DNA from: CAYRGG01 sp964423745
GTDB taxonomy: Bacteria > Pseudomonadota > Gammaproteobacteria > Competibacterales > Competibacteraceae
Length of the DNA: 40,633 bases
Reading direction: 5' to 3'
Assembly (NCBI GenBank): GCA_964423745.1
Contig: CAYRGG010000041.1
Coordinates: forward strand, 1 to 40,633
The translations under genes were made by a program, and so were the position numbers. This document shows positions 31,230 through 39,737 of the stretch, piece after piece. Position 1 is the first letter of the stretch. Every line of letters begins with the position of its first letter. The notes below the pieces were generated by a model. That model worked only from the letters and a program-made list of their open reading frames with translations, had not been told where the DNA came from and made no database searches.

Positions 31230-31259
31230 AAAGGGGTCAAGTTGCTTGTTTCATGATAC
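31230..31259 (+). repeat. Dispersed repeat, copy that truncates hepT
   Basis: AAAGGGGTCAAG at 31230-31241 followed by TTGCTTGTTTCATGATAC to 31259. It matches 27 of 30 bases of the copy at 31647-31676 in the same orientation. Together the two copies enclose the MNT gene and the hepT remnant. A shorter, partial match (ggggtcatatatgg) lies at 31209-31222. Confidence 0.8.
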
Positions 31260-31349
31260 ATATTGGCTAGCCGTGCCTAGTAATTCCATGGCTTCTTGGG
31301 CATGACTGAGCATATCCTTGAGGCTTACCTGGTCGTCACGCTTGCTCAT
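31251..31349 (-). pseudogene. Truncated HEPN (HepT-type) toxin remnant
   Basis: A 32-residue frame that starts inside the end of the MNT gene (14-base overlap) with MSKRDDQVSLKDMLSHAQEA and MELLG. This is the N-terminal pattern of HepT/DUF86 HEPN toxins (M-[ST]-x-R-D-x...-L-x-D-M-L), RNases that normally have about 110-140 residues and an Arg-x4-6-His active site near the C-terminus. The frame runs into the repeat at 31259 and stops at a TGA within it, so the active site is lost. It is the strongest reading of the sequence, but I have not checked the family by search. Confidence 0.7.
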
Positions 31350-31638
31350 ACTGCGTTTCTGCTACGTCTAACACCTCGTCACGAAACTGCGGATTCAAGC
31401 TTTGGGTTGTGTGCATTTCCACGCCACGTTTGAGAATATCGCTGAGCTCATTTTCCATGCCAGCCAGTGTAATGAGACCTACCTGCGCATCCGGTTCAAA
31501 CTCTACTAGCACATCCACATCGCTGTCCGGCGAGAAATCATCCCGCAATACCGATCCAAAAAAGGCCAATCGTTGGATGTGATGACGTCGGCAAAAATCT
31601 TCAATCCTACTTTTTGGTATGTCGATATTTATGTTCAT
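31336..31638 (-). CDS. MNT-type nucleotidyltransferase (antitoxin of MntA/HepT systems)
   Basis: A 100-residue minimal nucleotidyltransferase. The GSVLRDDFSPDSDVDVLVEF motif has the Gly-Ser and the Asp-x-Asp metal pair of active NTases, and a third carboxylate is expected later. In MntA/HepT pairs the MNT protein AMPylates and silences the HEPN toxin. Here the partner is truncated, leaving MNT without a target in the window. The gene starts 9 bases from the repeat copy at 31647-31676 and has no clear ribosome site, so its expression may have been altered. Confidence 0.88.
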   Translation of the reverse strand: MNINIDIPKSRIEDFCRRHHIQRLAFFGSVLRDDFSPDSDVDVLVEFEPDAQVGLITLAGMENELSDILKRGVEMHTTQSLNPQFRDEVLDVAETQYEQA

Positions 31639-31646
31639 GATAAAAC

Positions 31647-31676
31647 AAAGGGGTTAAGTCGCTTGTTTCAAGATAC
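31647..31676 (+). repeat. Dispersed repeat, copy upstream of the MNT gene
   Basis: AAAGGGGTTAAG at 31647-31658 followed by TCGCTTGTTTCAAGATAC to 31676. It is in direct orientation to the copy at 31230-31259 and matches it with three mismatches. Confidence 0.8.
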
Positions 31677-31724
31677 CTATCTATTAAAGTGGTGCTACAT
31701 CAAAAGCAAAAGCGATCAACACAA

Positions 31725-32204
31725 TCAACCCCGGCGTTGAATTTGTTTGGGAAACGCGGGAGCGAGGCGGGAAAAGTCTAATTCCTGATGCCTGTCATAA
31801 AAATGCATATTGCCGTCTTTATTACAGGTCCAAAATTCTTGGCAGCCGCGTTCAAAATAGAGTTGTTTTTTGTCTTGCATTTCTGCGGCGGTGTTGCTGT
31901 CTGAGAGGATCTCTACGCAAATTTCTGGGGCAATGGGGCTTTCTTTGGCGTCGAAGATAATGTCATAACGTTCTGGAGAAGCCCAAACCACATCAGCGAC
32001 TTTAGTGCCTTTAGCGGTTTGGATAGGGCATTCCGTGAGGGTTGTTCTACCGAGCAAATCGCCAAGTTTGTCTGCAATACGTTGTTGAAAACCACCATGA
32101 TAGCCATAGGTGGGCGTCATGATAATCTTTCCCCACTCGTTAAGCTCTATTTTGTAGGGTAAATTTCGTAATTCAGGTCTGCTGCAGACTTCTTGCCAGT
32201 CCAT
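31725..32204 (-). CDS. Uma2-family (DUF820) putative restriction-like endonuclease
   Basis: A 159-residue protein of the Uma2 family, PD-(D/E)xK fold proteins abundant in cyanobacteria and filamentous sulfur bacteria. The N-terminal LNEWGKIIMTPTYGYHGGFQQRIADKL, the central ADVVWASPE, and EICVEILSDSNT followed by EMQDKKQLYFERGCQEFW are the family pattern; acidic residues and Lys in the middle would form the nuclease site. The role of these proteins is unknown, with links to mobile DNA. The ATG at 32204 is preferred over a TTG at 32216. It lies next to the MNT/HepT remnant. Confidence 0.85.
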   Translation of the reverse strand: MDWQEVCSRPELRNLPYKIELNEWGKIIMTPTYGYHGGFQQRIADKLGDLLGRTTLTECPIQTAKGTKVADVVWASPERYDIIFDAKESPIAPEICVEILSDSNTAAEMQDKKQLYFERGCQEFWTCNKDGNMHFYDRHQELDFSRLAPAFPKQIQRRG

Positions 32205-32314
32205 AGGTGTTTCCAAAAGAGGTCAAACTGTGTTTAGGTTAGTATATGCTCTCCCTTGAGAAAATAGCGAGCCGAGGCAATGACCTCGGCTAAAATAAAG
32301 TGCTTAGTGCAAAA

Positions 32315-33238
32315 TCAAGCAGCAAAGGTTTTTTCTAGATTCGGCACCACTTGCTTTTTACGGCTCATGACACCCGATAGCCAAACCTCATCGTTTTCGG
32401 GTCCGACGCCAAAGGCTTTTTCGACGACACTGCCGTCATCTGAAGCTATGAGCATCTGGGAACCCTCTTGGATGATATCGGTAAGCAGCAATAACACGCT
32501 ATGACGTCCTCCTTCTTCTTTAAGGGCTTTGATGTCTTTGGCTAAGTCGGCTTTGACACTGTCCAGCAACGAGAGATCAACCACTTCCAGTTGGCCAATA
32601 CCCACTTTGTTGCCGTTCATATTAAAATCCTTGTAATCCCGCATCACCAGCTCGCGAATCGGCGTACCCTCGATGGCGGATTTTACTTTAAACATCTCCA
32701 TACCTAAGCTTTGCAAATCCTGTTCACCAACAATCTCAGCCAATGCCTTAGCCGCTGCTTTGTCCCGATCGGTGCAGGTAGCCGATTTGAAGATAACGGT
32801 GTCGCTCAAGATGGCGCATAGCATAATCCCAGCGATGTCTTTGGGGACGTTGACGCCGTAAAAATCGTAGACAGACTTTAAGACAGTACTAGAGCAGCCC
32901 ACCGGCCAAATCCAGCATTCCACAGGGTTTGGAGTTGTCACATCACCCAATTTATGGTGATCGACTATACCAAGAATATTGGCCTTGTCGATATCGTCGG
33001 GACCCTGATTGCGGTCCGAGAAGTCCACCAACATAATATCTTGATCGGCAAATGAGGTCTTAACCTCAGGTGCAGAAAATCCGTAACGATCTAGTATAAA
33101 AGCGGTTTCGGGATTAATTTTTCCTTGTGCAACAGGGATAGCATCAATGCCCCGTTGTTTTTCTAAATGAGCTAGGGCCATAGCGCTACAAACCGCATCG
33201 GAATCGGGACTTTTGTGTCCAAATACATAAACCGACAT
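32315..33238 (-). CDS. ppaC: Manganese-dependent inorganic pyrophosphatase (family II)
   Basis: A 307-residue family II pyrophosphatase of the DHH superfamily that hydrolyses pyrophosphate to two phosphates and thereby drives biosynthesis. The motifs are complete: FGHKSPDSDAVCSA (His8, Asp12, Asp14), VDFSDRNQG, and IVDHHKLGD (DHH). The C-terminal DHHA2 domain closes with SRKKQVVPNLE (SRKKQ phosphate-binding motif). The ATG at 33238 has ggagg 8 bases upstream; a longer frame start at 33271 is not needed. Confidence 0.95.
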   Translation of the reverse strand: MSVYVFGHKSPDSDAVCSAMALAHLEKQRGIDAIPVAQGKINPETAFILDRYGFSAPEVKTSFADQDIMLVDFSDRNQGPDDIDKANILGIVDHHKLGDVTTPNPVECWIWPVGCSSTVLKSVYDFYGVNVPKDIAGIMLCAILSDTVIFKSATCTDRDKAAAKALAEIVGEQDLQSLGMEMFKVKSAIEGTPIRELVMRDYKDFNMNGNKVGIGQLEVVDLSLLDSVKADLAKDIKALKEEGGRHSVLLLLTDIIQEGSQMLIASDDGSVVEKAFGVGPENDEVWLSGVMSRKKQVVPNLEKTFAA

Positions 33239-33461
33239 GAAAAATACCTCCAGAGGTTGTGTGTGGTGCAAAGGGTCTTTGTTTATATTACTGCTGAGTA
33301 CTCACAGACCCGTCTATTTATGACGTATAAAGAGCATAGGTTGCTATAAACTGGCGGTCAATTGGTGACTTAAATCAAACTATCGACGGTTTGTATATTT
33401 ACGTCATGTTTATATTGAGATGACTGCAACTATGACGCACCGTTTTACGGAGAATAACTTA

Positions 33462-35015
33462 ATGTCTTGTTATGAATATAGCGGTGAACAGCCCCCAGCT
33501 CGATTTAATATGGCCCACTATTGCCTTGGCCGAGCCGCTAGTACCCTGCCCGATAAGTTGGCCTTGGTGGTGGTTTCCGATCTGGACGACAGTGAAGCCG
33601 GTGTCGAACGCTGGACCTATGCTGAGCTAGACGATGCGGTGCGCCGGGTGGCGGCAGGTCTGCTGGGTTACGGGTTAGCGCCGGGAGAGCGGATTATGAT
33701 TCGTATGGGCAACACCAGCGATTACGCACTGCTTTTTTTCGGTGCCCTGGCGGCAGGTTTGGTGCCATTGCCTTCGTCGGCGCAACTGACTGAGGAAGAA
33801 GCGGATTTTTTGCTCAAAGATGCCGATGCCAAGGTGTTGGCGGTTGCTGAAGCGCTGCGCATTAAGGCACTGCCCGATGTGCGCGTTATCGGCTCTAGTG
33901 ATGTGGCGGCGCTAAAAAACACCCCGACGCCTATGGATTACGCTGATACGGCAGCTGATGATCCAGCTTTCCTTATTTATACTTCAGGTACTACCGATGA
34001 ACCTAAAGGAGTGCTCCATGGGCAACGCTCGGCCTGGGGACGTCGACCCATGTATCATGGTTGGTACGGTGGCATTGGACCCGAAGATGTGATCTTGCAT
34101 GCGGGTGCTTTTAACTGGACCTATACCCTAGGGGTAGGACTCACTGACCCTTGGGCCAACGGCGCTACGGCCGTGCTTTACAACGGCCCTCGGGATGTGA
34201 CCGTATGGCCGTGTCTGCTGGAGCGTTTCAAAGCGACGCTTTTTGCTACGGTGCCGGGTCTTTACCGGCAGATTCTAAAATATTGCGATTTACGCGTCTA
34301 TGATCTTTCTAGCTTGCGCCATGGGTTGACCGCCGGTGAAGCGTTAAGTCCCGCCCTTCTCACGGCCTGGCGCGAGGCGACAGGTCTAGAACTCTATGAG
34401 GCATTGGGGATGAGTGAATGTTCCACCTATATTTCCTCCTCGCCGTCGGTGCCGGTGCGTCCAGGCAGTCCCGGTAAACCGCAAACAGGACGCTGTGTGG
34501 TGGTGTTACCCATAGCTGGTGGCGAACAACCCTTACCCATAGGTGAGATGGGTCTATTGGCGATTCATCGCAGCGATCCGGGTTTAATGTTGGGTTATTG
34601 GCGGCGCCCCGAGGAGGAAGCGTTGGTATACCGGGGCGATTGGTTTGTGGGCGGTGATTTGGCTAGCTTCGATGCGCATGGTTATATGACTTACCATGGC
34701 CGCAATGACGATACCATGAATGCCATGGGTTATCGGGTATCGCCGCTGGAAGTGGAGCACTGTTTAAGTCAGCACCCCAGTGTGGCGGAAGTGGCGGTTG
34801 CCGAATTAGCCGTGCGTGAGGATGTCAAAATTATCGCCGCCTTTGTGGTGCCCAAAGATCCCGACAACGCCGATGCAGGTCCTTTGTTGGATTTTACTCA
34901 CCAGCATCTTGCGGCTTATAAATGTCCGCGGGAAGTGGTTTTTATCGATGCCCTACCACGTACTGCGAATGGCAAAGTGCTGCGCCGACAACTTTCCAAT
35001 TTGGCCCATCAGTGA
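33462..35015 (+). CDS. AMP-dependent acyl-CoA synthetase
   Basis: A member of the ANL superfamily (517 residues from this ATG, 531 from one at 33420) that activates a carboxylic acid with ATP and CoA. The P-loop is LIYTSGTTDEPKGVLH, with Asp where the consensus has Gly. MSECS is the adenine-binding motif, and DWFVGGDLA plus PRTANGKVLRR with the catalytic Lys close the C-terminal domain. The pattern and the GWYGG...FNWTYTLG segment resemble benzoate- or medium-chain acyl-CoA ligases. The ATG at 33462 has ggag 9 bases upstream. It is convergent with parC; a hairpin follows. Confidence 0.9.
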   Translation: MSCYEYSGEQPPARFNMAHYCLGRAASTLPDKLALVVVSDLDDSEAGVERWTYAELDDAVRRVAAGLLGYGLAPGERIMIRMGNTSDYALLFFGALAAGLVPLPSSAQLTEEEADFLLKDADAKVLAVAEALRIKALPDVRVIGSSDVAALKNTPTPMDYADTAADDPAFLIYTSGTTDEPKGVLHGQRSAWGRRPMYHGWYGGIGPEDVILHAGAFNWTYTLGVGLTDPWANGATAVLYNGPRDVTVWPCLLERFKATLFATVPGLYRQILKYCDLRVYDLSSLRHGLTAGEALSPALLTAWREATGLELYEALGMSECSTYISSSPSVPVRPGSPGKPQTGRCVVVLPIAGGEQPLPIGEMGLLAIHRSDPGLMLGYWRRPEEEALVYRGDWFVGGDLASFDAHGYMTYHGRNDDTMNAMGYRVSPLEVEHCLSQHPSVAEVAVAELAVREDVKIIAAFVVPKDPDNADAGPLLDFTHQHLAAYKCPREVVFIDALPRTANGKVLRRQLSNLAHQ

Positions 35016-35026
35016 AGACGTGTAGG

Positions 35027-35046
35027 GTGGGCAACTTGTTGCCCAC
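35027..35046. repeat. REP-like hairpin between acyl-CoA synthetase and parC
   Basis: A perfect 9-base stem, GTGGGCAAC and GTTGCCCAC, around TT, in the context GTAGGGTGGGCAAC, a short interspersed palindrome type common in proteobacteria. It is placed between convergent genes, so it may limit transcription in both directions. Confidence 0.75.
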
Positions 35047-35084
35047 GCGCCTGTCCGGCTTAGCCCGCTAGCACTCCTTAGACT

Positions 35085-37340
35085 CTAACCCTCTGCCACT
35101 CGCACTTGCTCAACCCGTTGAAAGCCTCTCGGCAATAGTTTTCCCCGTCGTCCGCGTTCTCCAGAATAACTGTCCAGATCCGCGGGTCGCAGGGTGAGCT
35201 GTCGCTTACCACAATAGGCCACTAGACTGCTACCCTCGGGTACGCTAGCTAGGGCAATCAGTTGTTCTAACGGGGCGTTGGGTTTTGCCGCCGGTAAATG
35301 AATAATCTTATTGCCTTTACCTCTAGGCATTTGGGGTAGTTCCGCAACCGGAAAAACCAACAGATGGCCGCTGTTGCTGGCAGCTACTAAGCGATCGCTG
35401 GCAAGCTCGCTAACCGCCACAGGCGCCAATGCGGTTGCCTCGGGGGGTACCGCCAAAACCGCTTTACCGGCTTTGTTACGGGTAAAAAGATCTTCAAAGG
35501 TACACACAAAACCATATCCTGCACTGGACGCGAGTATATAAAGATCCTCTGGATTAGCAAGTAATACGTCGATAAAATGCGCGGCCTGAGGCGGACTGAG
35601 TCGACCCGTCAAAGGTTCGCCATAACCTCTAGCAGACGCTAAGCTATTGGCTAGTACGGCATAGCTACGGCCCGTGGAATCCAAGAACACCGCAGACTGA
35701 TTGCTACGCCCCTGAGCCTGGGCAAGAAAACCGTCTCCCCCCTTGTAGCTCAAAGATTCGGGGTCGATATCCCGCTTTGCGGCCCGTACCCAACCTTTTT
35801 GAGATAACACCACCGTCACCGGTTCGCTAGGGATTAAACTGGTTTCGCTGAGGGCTTGCCCAGGGTTACGCTCTACAAGTCGCGAACGGCGATCATCCCC
35901 ATGTTTTTTAGCATCTTCTTGGATTTCTCTGCGTATCAGCGTCTTGAGCCGCTTTTCCGAACCTAAAAGTGTCTTGAGTCGATCCTGCTCTTTGGTGAGA
36001 TCACTTTCCTCCCCCCGGATCTTCATTTCTTCAAGCCGAGCTAATTGCCGTAGGCGGGTTTCTAGAATAGCTTCGGCTTGGGTATCGGTAAGTTGAAAAT
36101 GGGCCATCAGCACGGCTTTAGGTTTTTCTTCAAAACGAATAATACGGATTACCTCGTCCAAGTTCAGATAAGCAATTAACAACCCGGCTAAGATATGCAG
36201 ACGTCGCTCGACCCGCTCAAGCCGATACTGCAGCCGTCGGCGCACGGTGTTAACCCGAAAATCAAGCCACTCAGCAAGGATTTGCTGCAAATTTTTAACT
36301 TGTGGTCGGCCATCGATGCCGATCATATTTAAATTGACCCGATAAGTGCGCTCTAAATCCGTGGTGGCGAACAGGTGGTCCATAACCAGGTCTGCATCGA
36401 CTCTTGCAGAACGAGGTACGATGACCAAGCGGATGGGGTTTTCGTGATTGGATTCATCCCGCAGGTCTTCCACCATGGGGAGTTTTTTAGCATTCATCTG
36501 CTGGGCAATCTGCTCTAACACCCGCGACCCGGATACCTGGTGGGGTAGTGCCGTAATAACGATATCGCCGTTTTCCCGCTCAAAACAGGCCCGCATCCGT
36601 AACGTGCCATTGCCGGTATGATAAAGCTTGTTTATTTCTACCCGGGGACTTACGATTTCCGCTCCGCTGGGATAATCGGGGCCTTGAATATGTTTGCAAA
36701 GGGCAGCCACATCGGCCTGGGGATCTTCCAGCAAGTGTATGCAGGCTGCGGCGACTTCCCGCAGGTTATGAGGGGGAATATCGGTGGCCATGCCCACCGC
36801 GATGCCGGTGGCGCCATTGAGTAATACATGGGGCAAACGCGCCGGTAACAAAATGGGTTCCTGGAGCGTCCCATCAAAGTTGGCGCCCCAATCTACCGTG
36901 CCTTGCCCTAATTCTGCTAGCAATAGCTGGGCAATGGGAGCCAGCCGCGATTCCGTATAGCGCATGGCGGCAAAGGATTTCGGATCGTCTTGAGATCCCC
37001 AATTGCCTTGGCCATCGACCAGGGGATAGCGGTAAGAAAAAGGCTGTGACATGAGCACCATGGCTTCGTAACAAGCGGTGTCTCCATGGGGGTGGTATTT
37101 ACCTAATACATCGCCCACAGTACGAGCCGATTTTTTGTATTTTGCTGCTGCGGTGAGACTCAGCTCCGACATGGCGTAGATGATGCGCCGTTGCACGGGT
37201 TTTAGACCGTCGCCTAAGTGGGGTAGGGCGCGATCTAAGATCACATACATGGAGTAATCCAGATACGCTTTTTCCGTAAAGTTTTTTAAGGGGAGCCGTT
37301 CTACACCTTCTGGTATGGGTATCATCTGTTGTTCGGACAT
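35085..37340 (-). CDS. parC: DNA topoisomerase IV subunit A
   Basis: A 751-residue ParC (the E. coli enzyme is similar in length) that cuts and religates DNA to decatenate sister chromosomes with ParE. The breakage domain holds the catalytic Tyr128 in AAMRYTESR. The quinolone-determining stretch GKYHPHGDTACYEA has Thr88 at the usual Ser/Thr position and Glu92. The C-terminal beta-pinwheel domain follows after about residue 480. The ATG at 37340 has aagga 5 bases upstream; an in-frame ATG at 37397 would add about 19 residues. It follows parE by 93 bases on the same strand. Confidence 0.97.
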   Translation of the reverse strand: MSEQQMIPIPEGVERLPLKNFTEKAYLDYSMYVILDRALPHLGDGLKPVQRRIIYAMSELSLTAAAKYKKSARTVGDVLGKYHPHGDTACYEAMVLMSQPFSYRYPLVDGQGNWGSQDDPKSFAAMRYTESRLAPIAQLLLAELGQGTVDWGANFDGTLQEPILLPARLPHVLLNGATGIAVGMATDIPPHNLREVAAACIHLLEDPQADVAALCKHIQGPDYPSGAEIVSPRVEINKLYHTGNGTLRMRACFERENGDIVITALPHQVSGSRVLEQIAQQMNAKKLPMVEDLRDESNHENPIRLVIVPRSARVDADLVMDHLFATTDLERTYRVNLNMIGIDGRPQVKNLQQILAEWLDFRVNTVRRRLQYRLERVERRLHILAGLLIAYLNLDEVIRIIRFEEKPKAVLMAHFQLTDTQAEAILETRLRQLARLEEMKIRGEESDLTKEQDRLKTLLGSEKRLKTLIRREIQEDAKKHGDDRRSRLVERNPGQALSETSLIPSEPVTVVLSQKGWVRAAKRDIDPESLSYKGGDGFLAQAQGRSNQSAVFLDSTGRSYAVLANSLASARGYGEPLTGRLSPPQAAHFIDVLLANPEDLYILASSAGYGFVCTFEDLFTRNKAGKAVLAVPPEATALAPVAVSELASDRLVAASNSGHLLVFPVAELPQMPRGKGNKIIHLPAAKPNAPLEQLIALASVPEGSSLVAYCGKRQLTLRPADLDSYSGERGRRGKLLPRGFQRVEQVRVAEG

Positions 37341-37433
37341 GGATTCCTTGGAGAGTTTGGTCGAAGCGAAGTAATTCCTTGGGCTATCGTTAGCCAATAG
37401 CCAATATTTAATTAGTGTATAAGAACTCTGAGA

Positions 37434-39323
37434 TCACGACACCTCTGCCAAATTCCCTTTTTCTTCAAGCCAATTTTTGCGATCAGCAGAACGTTTCTTG
37501 GCGAGCAGCATGTCCATGAGGGTTGCCGTATCATCGCCGGGTTCCAAAGTAAGTTGCACTAGACGGCGCGTATTAGGGTCCATGGTGGTGTCGCGCAGTT
37601 GCAGAGGATTCATTTCCCCTAATCCCTTGAAACGCGTGACGCTGATTTTAGCGGCTTTTTTATCCGCAGCGATGCGATCCAGCAAACCTTGTTTTTCGGC
37701 TTCGTCGAGGGCGTAAAAGACCTCCTTGCCCACATCGATGCGAAACAACGGTGGCATGGCCACGAACACATGCCCTGCTTCTACTACCGGTCGAAAATGG
37801 CGCAGAAATAGCGCACACAGTAATGTAGCAATGTGTAGCCCGTCGGAATCAGCATCCGCTAAAATACAGATCTTGCCATAGCGTAGACCGGTTAAATTAT
37901 CGGAACCAGGGTCCACACCTATGGCTACGGCAATGTCATGAATCTCCTGAGAATTTAAGACCTGGGCAGAGTCCACTTCCCAGGTGTTCAAAATTTTACC
38001 ACGCAAGGGCATGATAGCTTGAAACTCGCGGTCTCGGGCCTGTTTTGCAGAGCCGCCCGCTGAATCGCCTTCCACTAGAAACAATTCTGTGTGGGTAAGA
38101 TCTTGTGTAACACAATCCGCTAGTTTGCCCGGTAATGCTGGTCCACTGGCAATACGCTTACGGACAACTTTTTTACTATTGCGCAAGCGTTTTTGGGCAT
38201 TTTGTAGCGCCAGTTGAGCAATGCGCTCGCCGCTTTCCGTATGTTGGTTTAGCCATAAACTCAATGCGTCTTTGACCACGCCTGACACAAAGACGGCGCA
38301 TTCCCGCGATGCAAGACGTTCTTTGGTTTGCCCGGTAAACTGAGGCTCCTGAATCTTGACAGAAAGCACATAAGCGCAATTTTCCCAAACATCTTCAGGG
38401 GTAATACGCACACCTCGTGGAATCAAGTTGCGAAATTCGCAAAACTCTCGCACGGCTTCAGTAAGACCCATACGCAATCCATTAACATGGGTGCCACCCT
38501 GAGGTGTTGGTATTAAATTGGCATAACTTTGCGTGATCAACTCGCCGCCGTCGGGTAGCCAGGCTAATGCCCAATCGGCTGCCTCATGCTCGCTGTGTAT
38601 ATGTCCAAAAAAAGGTGGTTCTGGCAAGATCTCTGTATGTTGCAACGCTTCTTTAAGGTAGTCCACAAGACCATCTTCATAATGCCATTCCAGTCGCTCG
38701 CCAGTTGCCTCCTCGCTAAAGCTGACCTTTAGGCCAGGGCAAAGAACCGCTTTAGCGCGTAACAGCAATTTTAAACGAGCCACTGCGAATTTTGGCGAAT
38801 CAAAGTAATTTGGATCGGGCCAAAAATGTACGGTAGTCCCTGTGGCGCGTCGGTTGATGGTGCCGATTACTGCTAAATCAGAGCATTTTTCACCCTGCTC
38901 AAAGGCTACATGGTATTCCTTACCATTGCGACGAACCCAAACGTCCAATCGCTGTGAAAGGGCATTGACTACTGAGACGCCAACCCCATGTAGGCCACCA
39001 GAGAATTGGTAGGTACGTTGGGAAAATTTTCCTCCCGCGTGGAGCCGGGTGAGGATCAGTTCTACACCGGGAATACCTTCCTCTGGATGGATATCCACTG
39101 GCATACCCCGTCCATCGTCGGTGACCGATAGAGAACCATCACTGTGTACAATAACATCCACCTGGGTTGCGTAACCGGCTATCGCTTCATCGACACTGTT
39201 GTCAATGACTTCCTGGGCCAGGTGATTGGGGCGAGTCGTATCGGTATACATGCCTGGGCGTCTGCGCACCGGCTCTAGGCCGTTGAGCACCTCAATGGCT
39301 GCAGCATCATAAGTATTATTCAT
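37434..39323 (-). CDS. parE: DNA topoisomerase IV subunit B
   Basis: A 629-residue ParE, the ATPase subunit of topoisomerase IV. The GHKL ATP site is complete: QEVIDNSVDEAIAG (Glu, Asn), TDDGRGMPVD and GGLHGVGVSVVNALS. The TOPRIM part has LVEGDSAGGSAKQARDR and ILADADSDG. The short ParE-type C-terminus ends with FKGLGEMNPLQLRDTTMDP and Arg-rich residues. The gene runs parE then parC, a likely operon. Confidence 0.97.
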   Translation of the reverse strand: MNNTYDAAAIEVLNGLEPVRRRPGMYTDTTRPNHLAQEVIDNSVDEAIAGYATQVDVIVHSDGSLSVTDDGRGMPVDIHPEEGIPGVELILTRLHAGGKFSQRTYQFSGGLHGVGVSVVNALSQRLDVWVRRNGKEYHVAFEQGEKCSDLAVIGTINRRATGTTVHFWPDPNYFDSPKFAVARLKLLLRAKAVLCPGLKVSFSEEATGERLEWHYEDGLVDYLKEALQHTEILPEPPFFGHIHSEHEAADWALAWLPDGGELITQSYANLIPTPQGGTHVNGLRMGLTEAVREFCEFRNLIPRGVRITPEDVWENCAYVLSVKIQEPQFTGQTKERLASRECAVFVSGVVKDALSLWLNQHTESGERIAQLALQNAQKRLRNSKKVVRKRIASGPALPGKLADCVTQDLTHTELFLVEGDSAGGSAKQARDREFQAIMPLRGKILNTWEVDSAQVLNSQEIHDIAVAIGVDPGSDNLTGLRYGKICILADADSDGLHIATLLCALFLRHFRPVVEAGHVFVAMPPLFRIDVGKEVFYALDEAEKQGLLDRIAADKKAAKISVTRFKGLGEMNPLQLRDTTMDPNTRRLVQLTLEPGDDTATLMDMLLAKKRSADRKNWLEEKGNLAEVS

Positions 39324-39737
39324 GCTCGATCAATCCAAGTATGTTTAAAGAAACTTGTTGCAAAATGAGATGCGGGAAAATGCCTACGCTATAGATTATG
39401 GTGTTTTTGTTGAGCAGAAGCACACGGGATTGGTTCCCAAAACCGTTCATAAAAGGGTACTTTTGGCTAAGAAACCACTCAAATGTTAAAATTCTCAACC
39501 TGATTTCAATCTACTTGCGTGAAAACATAGACGTTTTTGCCATGTTTTTATTGACAATTTAGAAAATGTCATTGTAGATGGCAGCTAATCAAGCAGCTTT
39601 ATTTCTGGTTTGAATCAGCAATAAAAAATTCTTAATTGTAAACTCTTAATCTTAAGAAATAGTCGCTTGGAAGCAGTAAAAATCGGAAAAACTAGGAAAA
39701 TTTTCAAATCACAGTACGCCTACCGGACTTCGAAACC
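39324..39737. promoter_or_regulatory. AT-rich intergenic region with a possible promoter-operator
   Basis: No convincing gene in this 414-base divergent gap between parE and the acyltransferase gene. A sigma70-like TTGACA at 39551-39556 and GTAGAT at 39574-39579 (17 bases apart) point towards the acyltransferase gene. The -35 overlaps a dyad, TGACA-N10-TGTCA (39552-39571), a candidate operator. A minus-strand open frame at 39316-39498 overlaps the parE start region and does not look real. Confidence 0.4.

Noticed and set aside
39316..39498. Minus-strand frame of 60 codons upstream of parE
   Set aside because: It overlaps the parE start, has no recognisable features and lies in AT-rich regulatory DNA.
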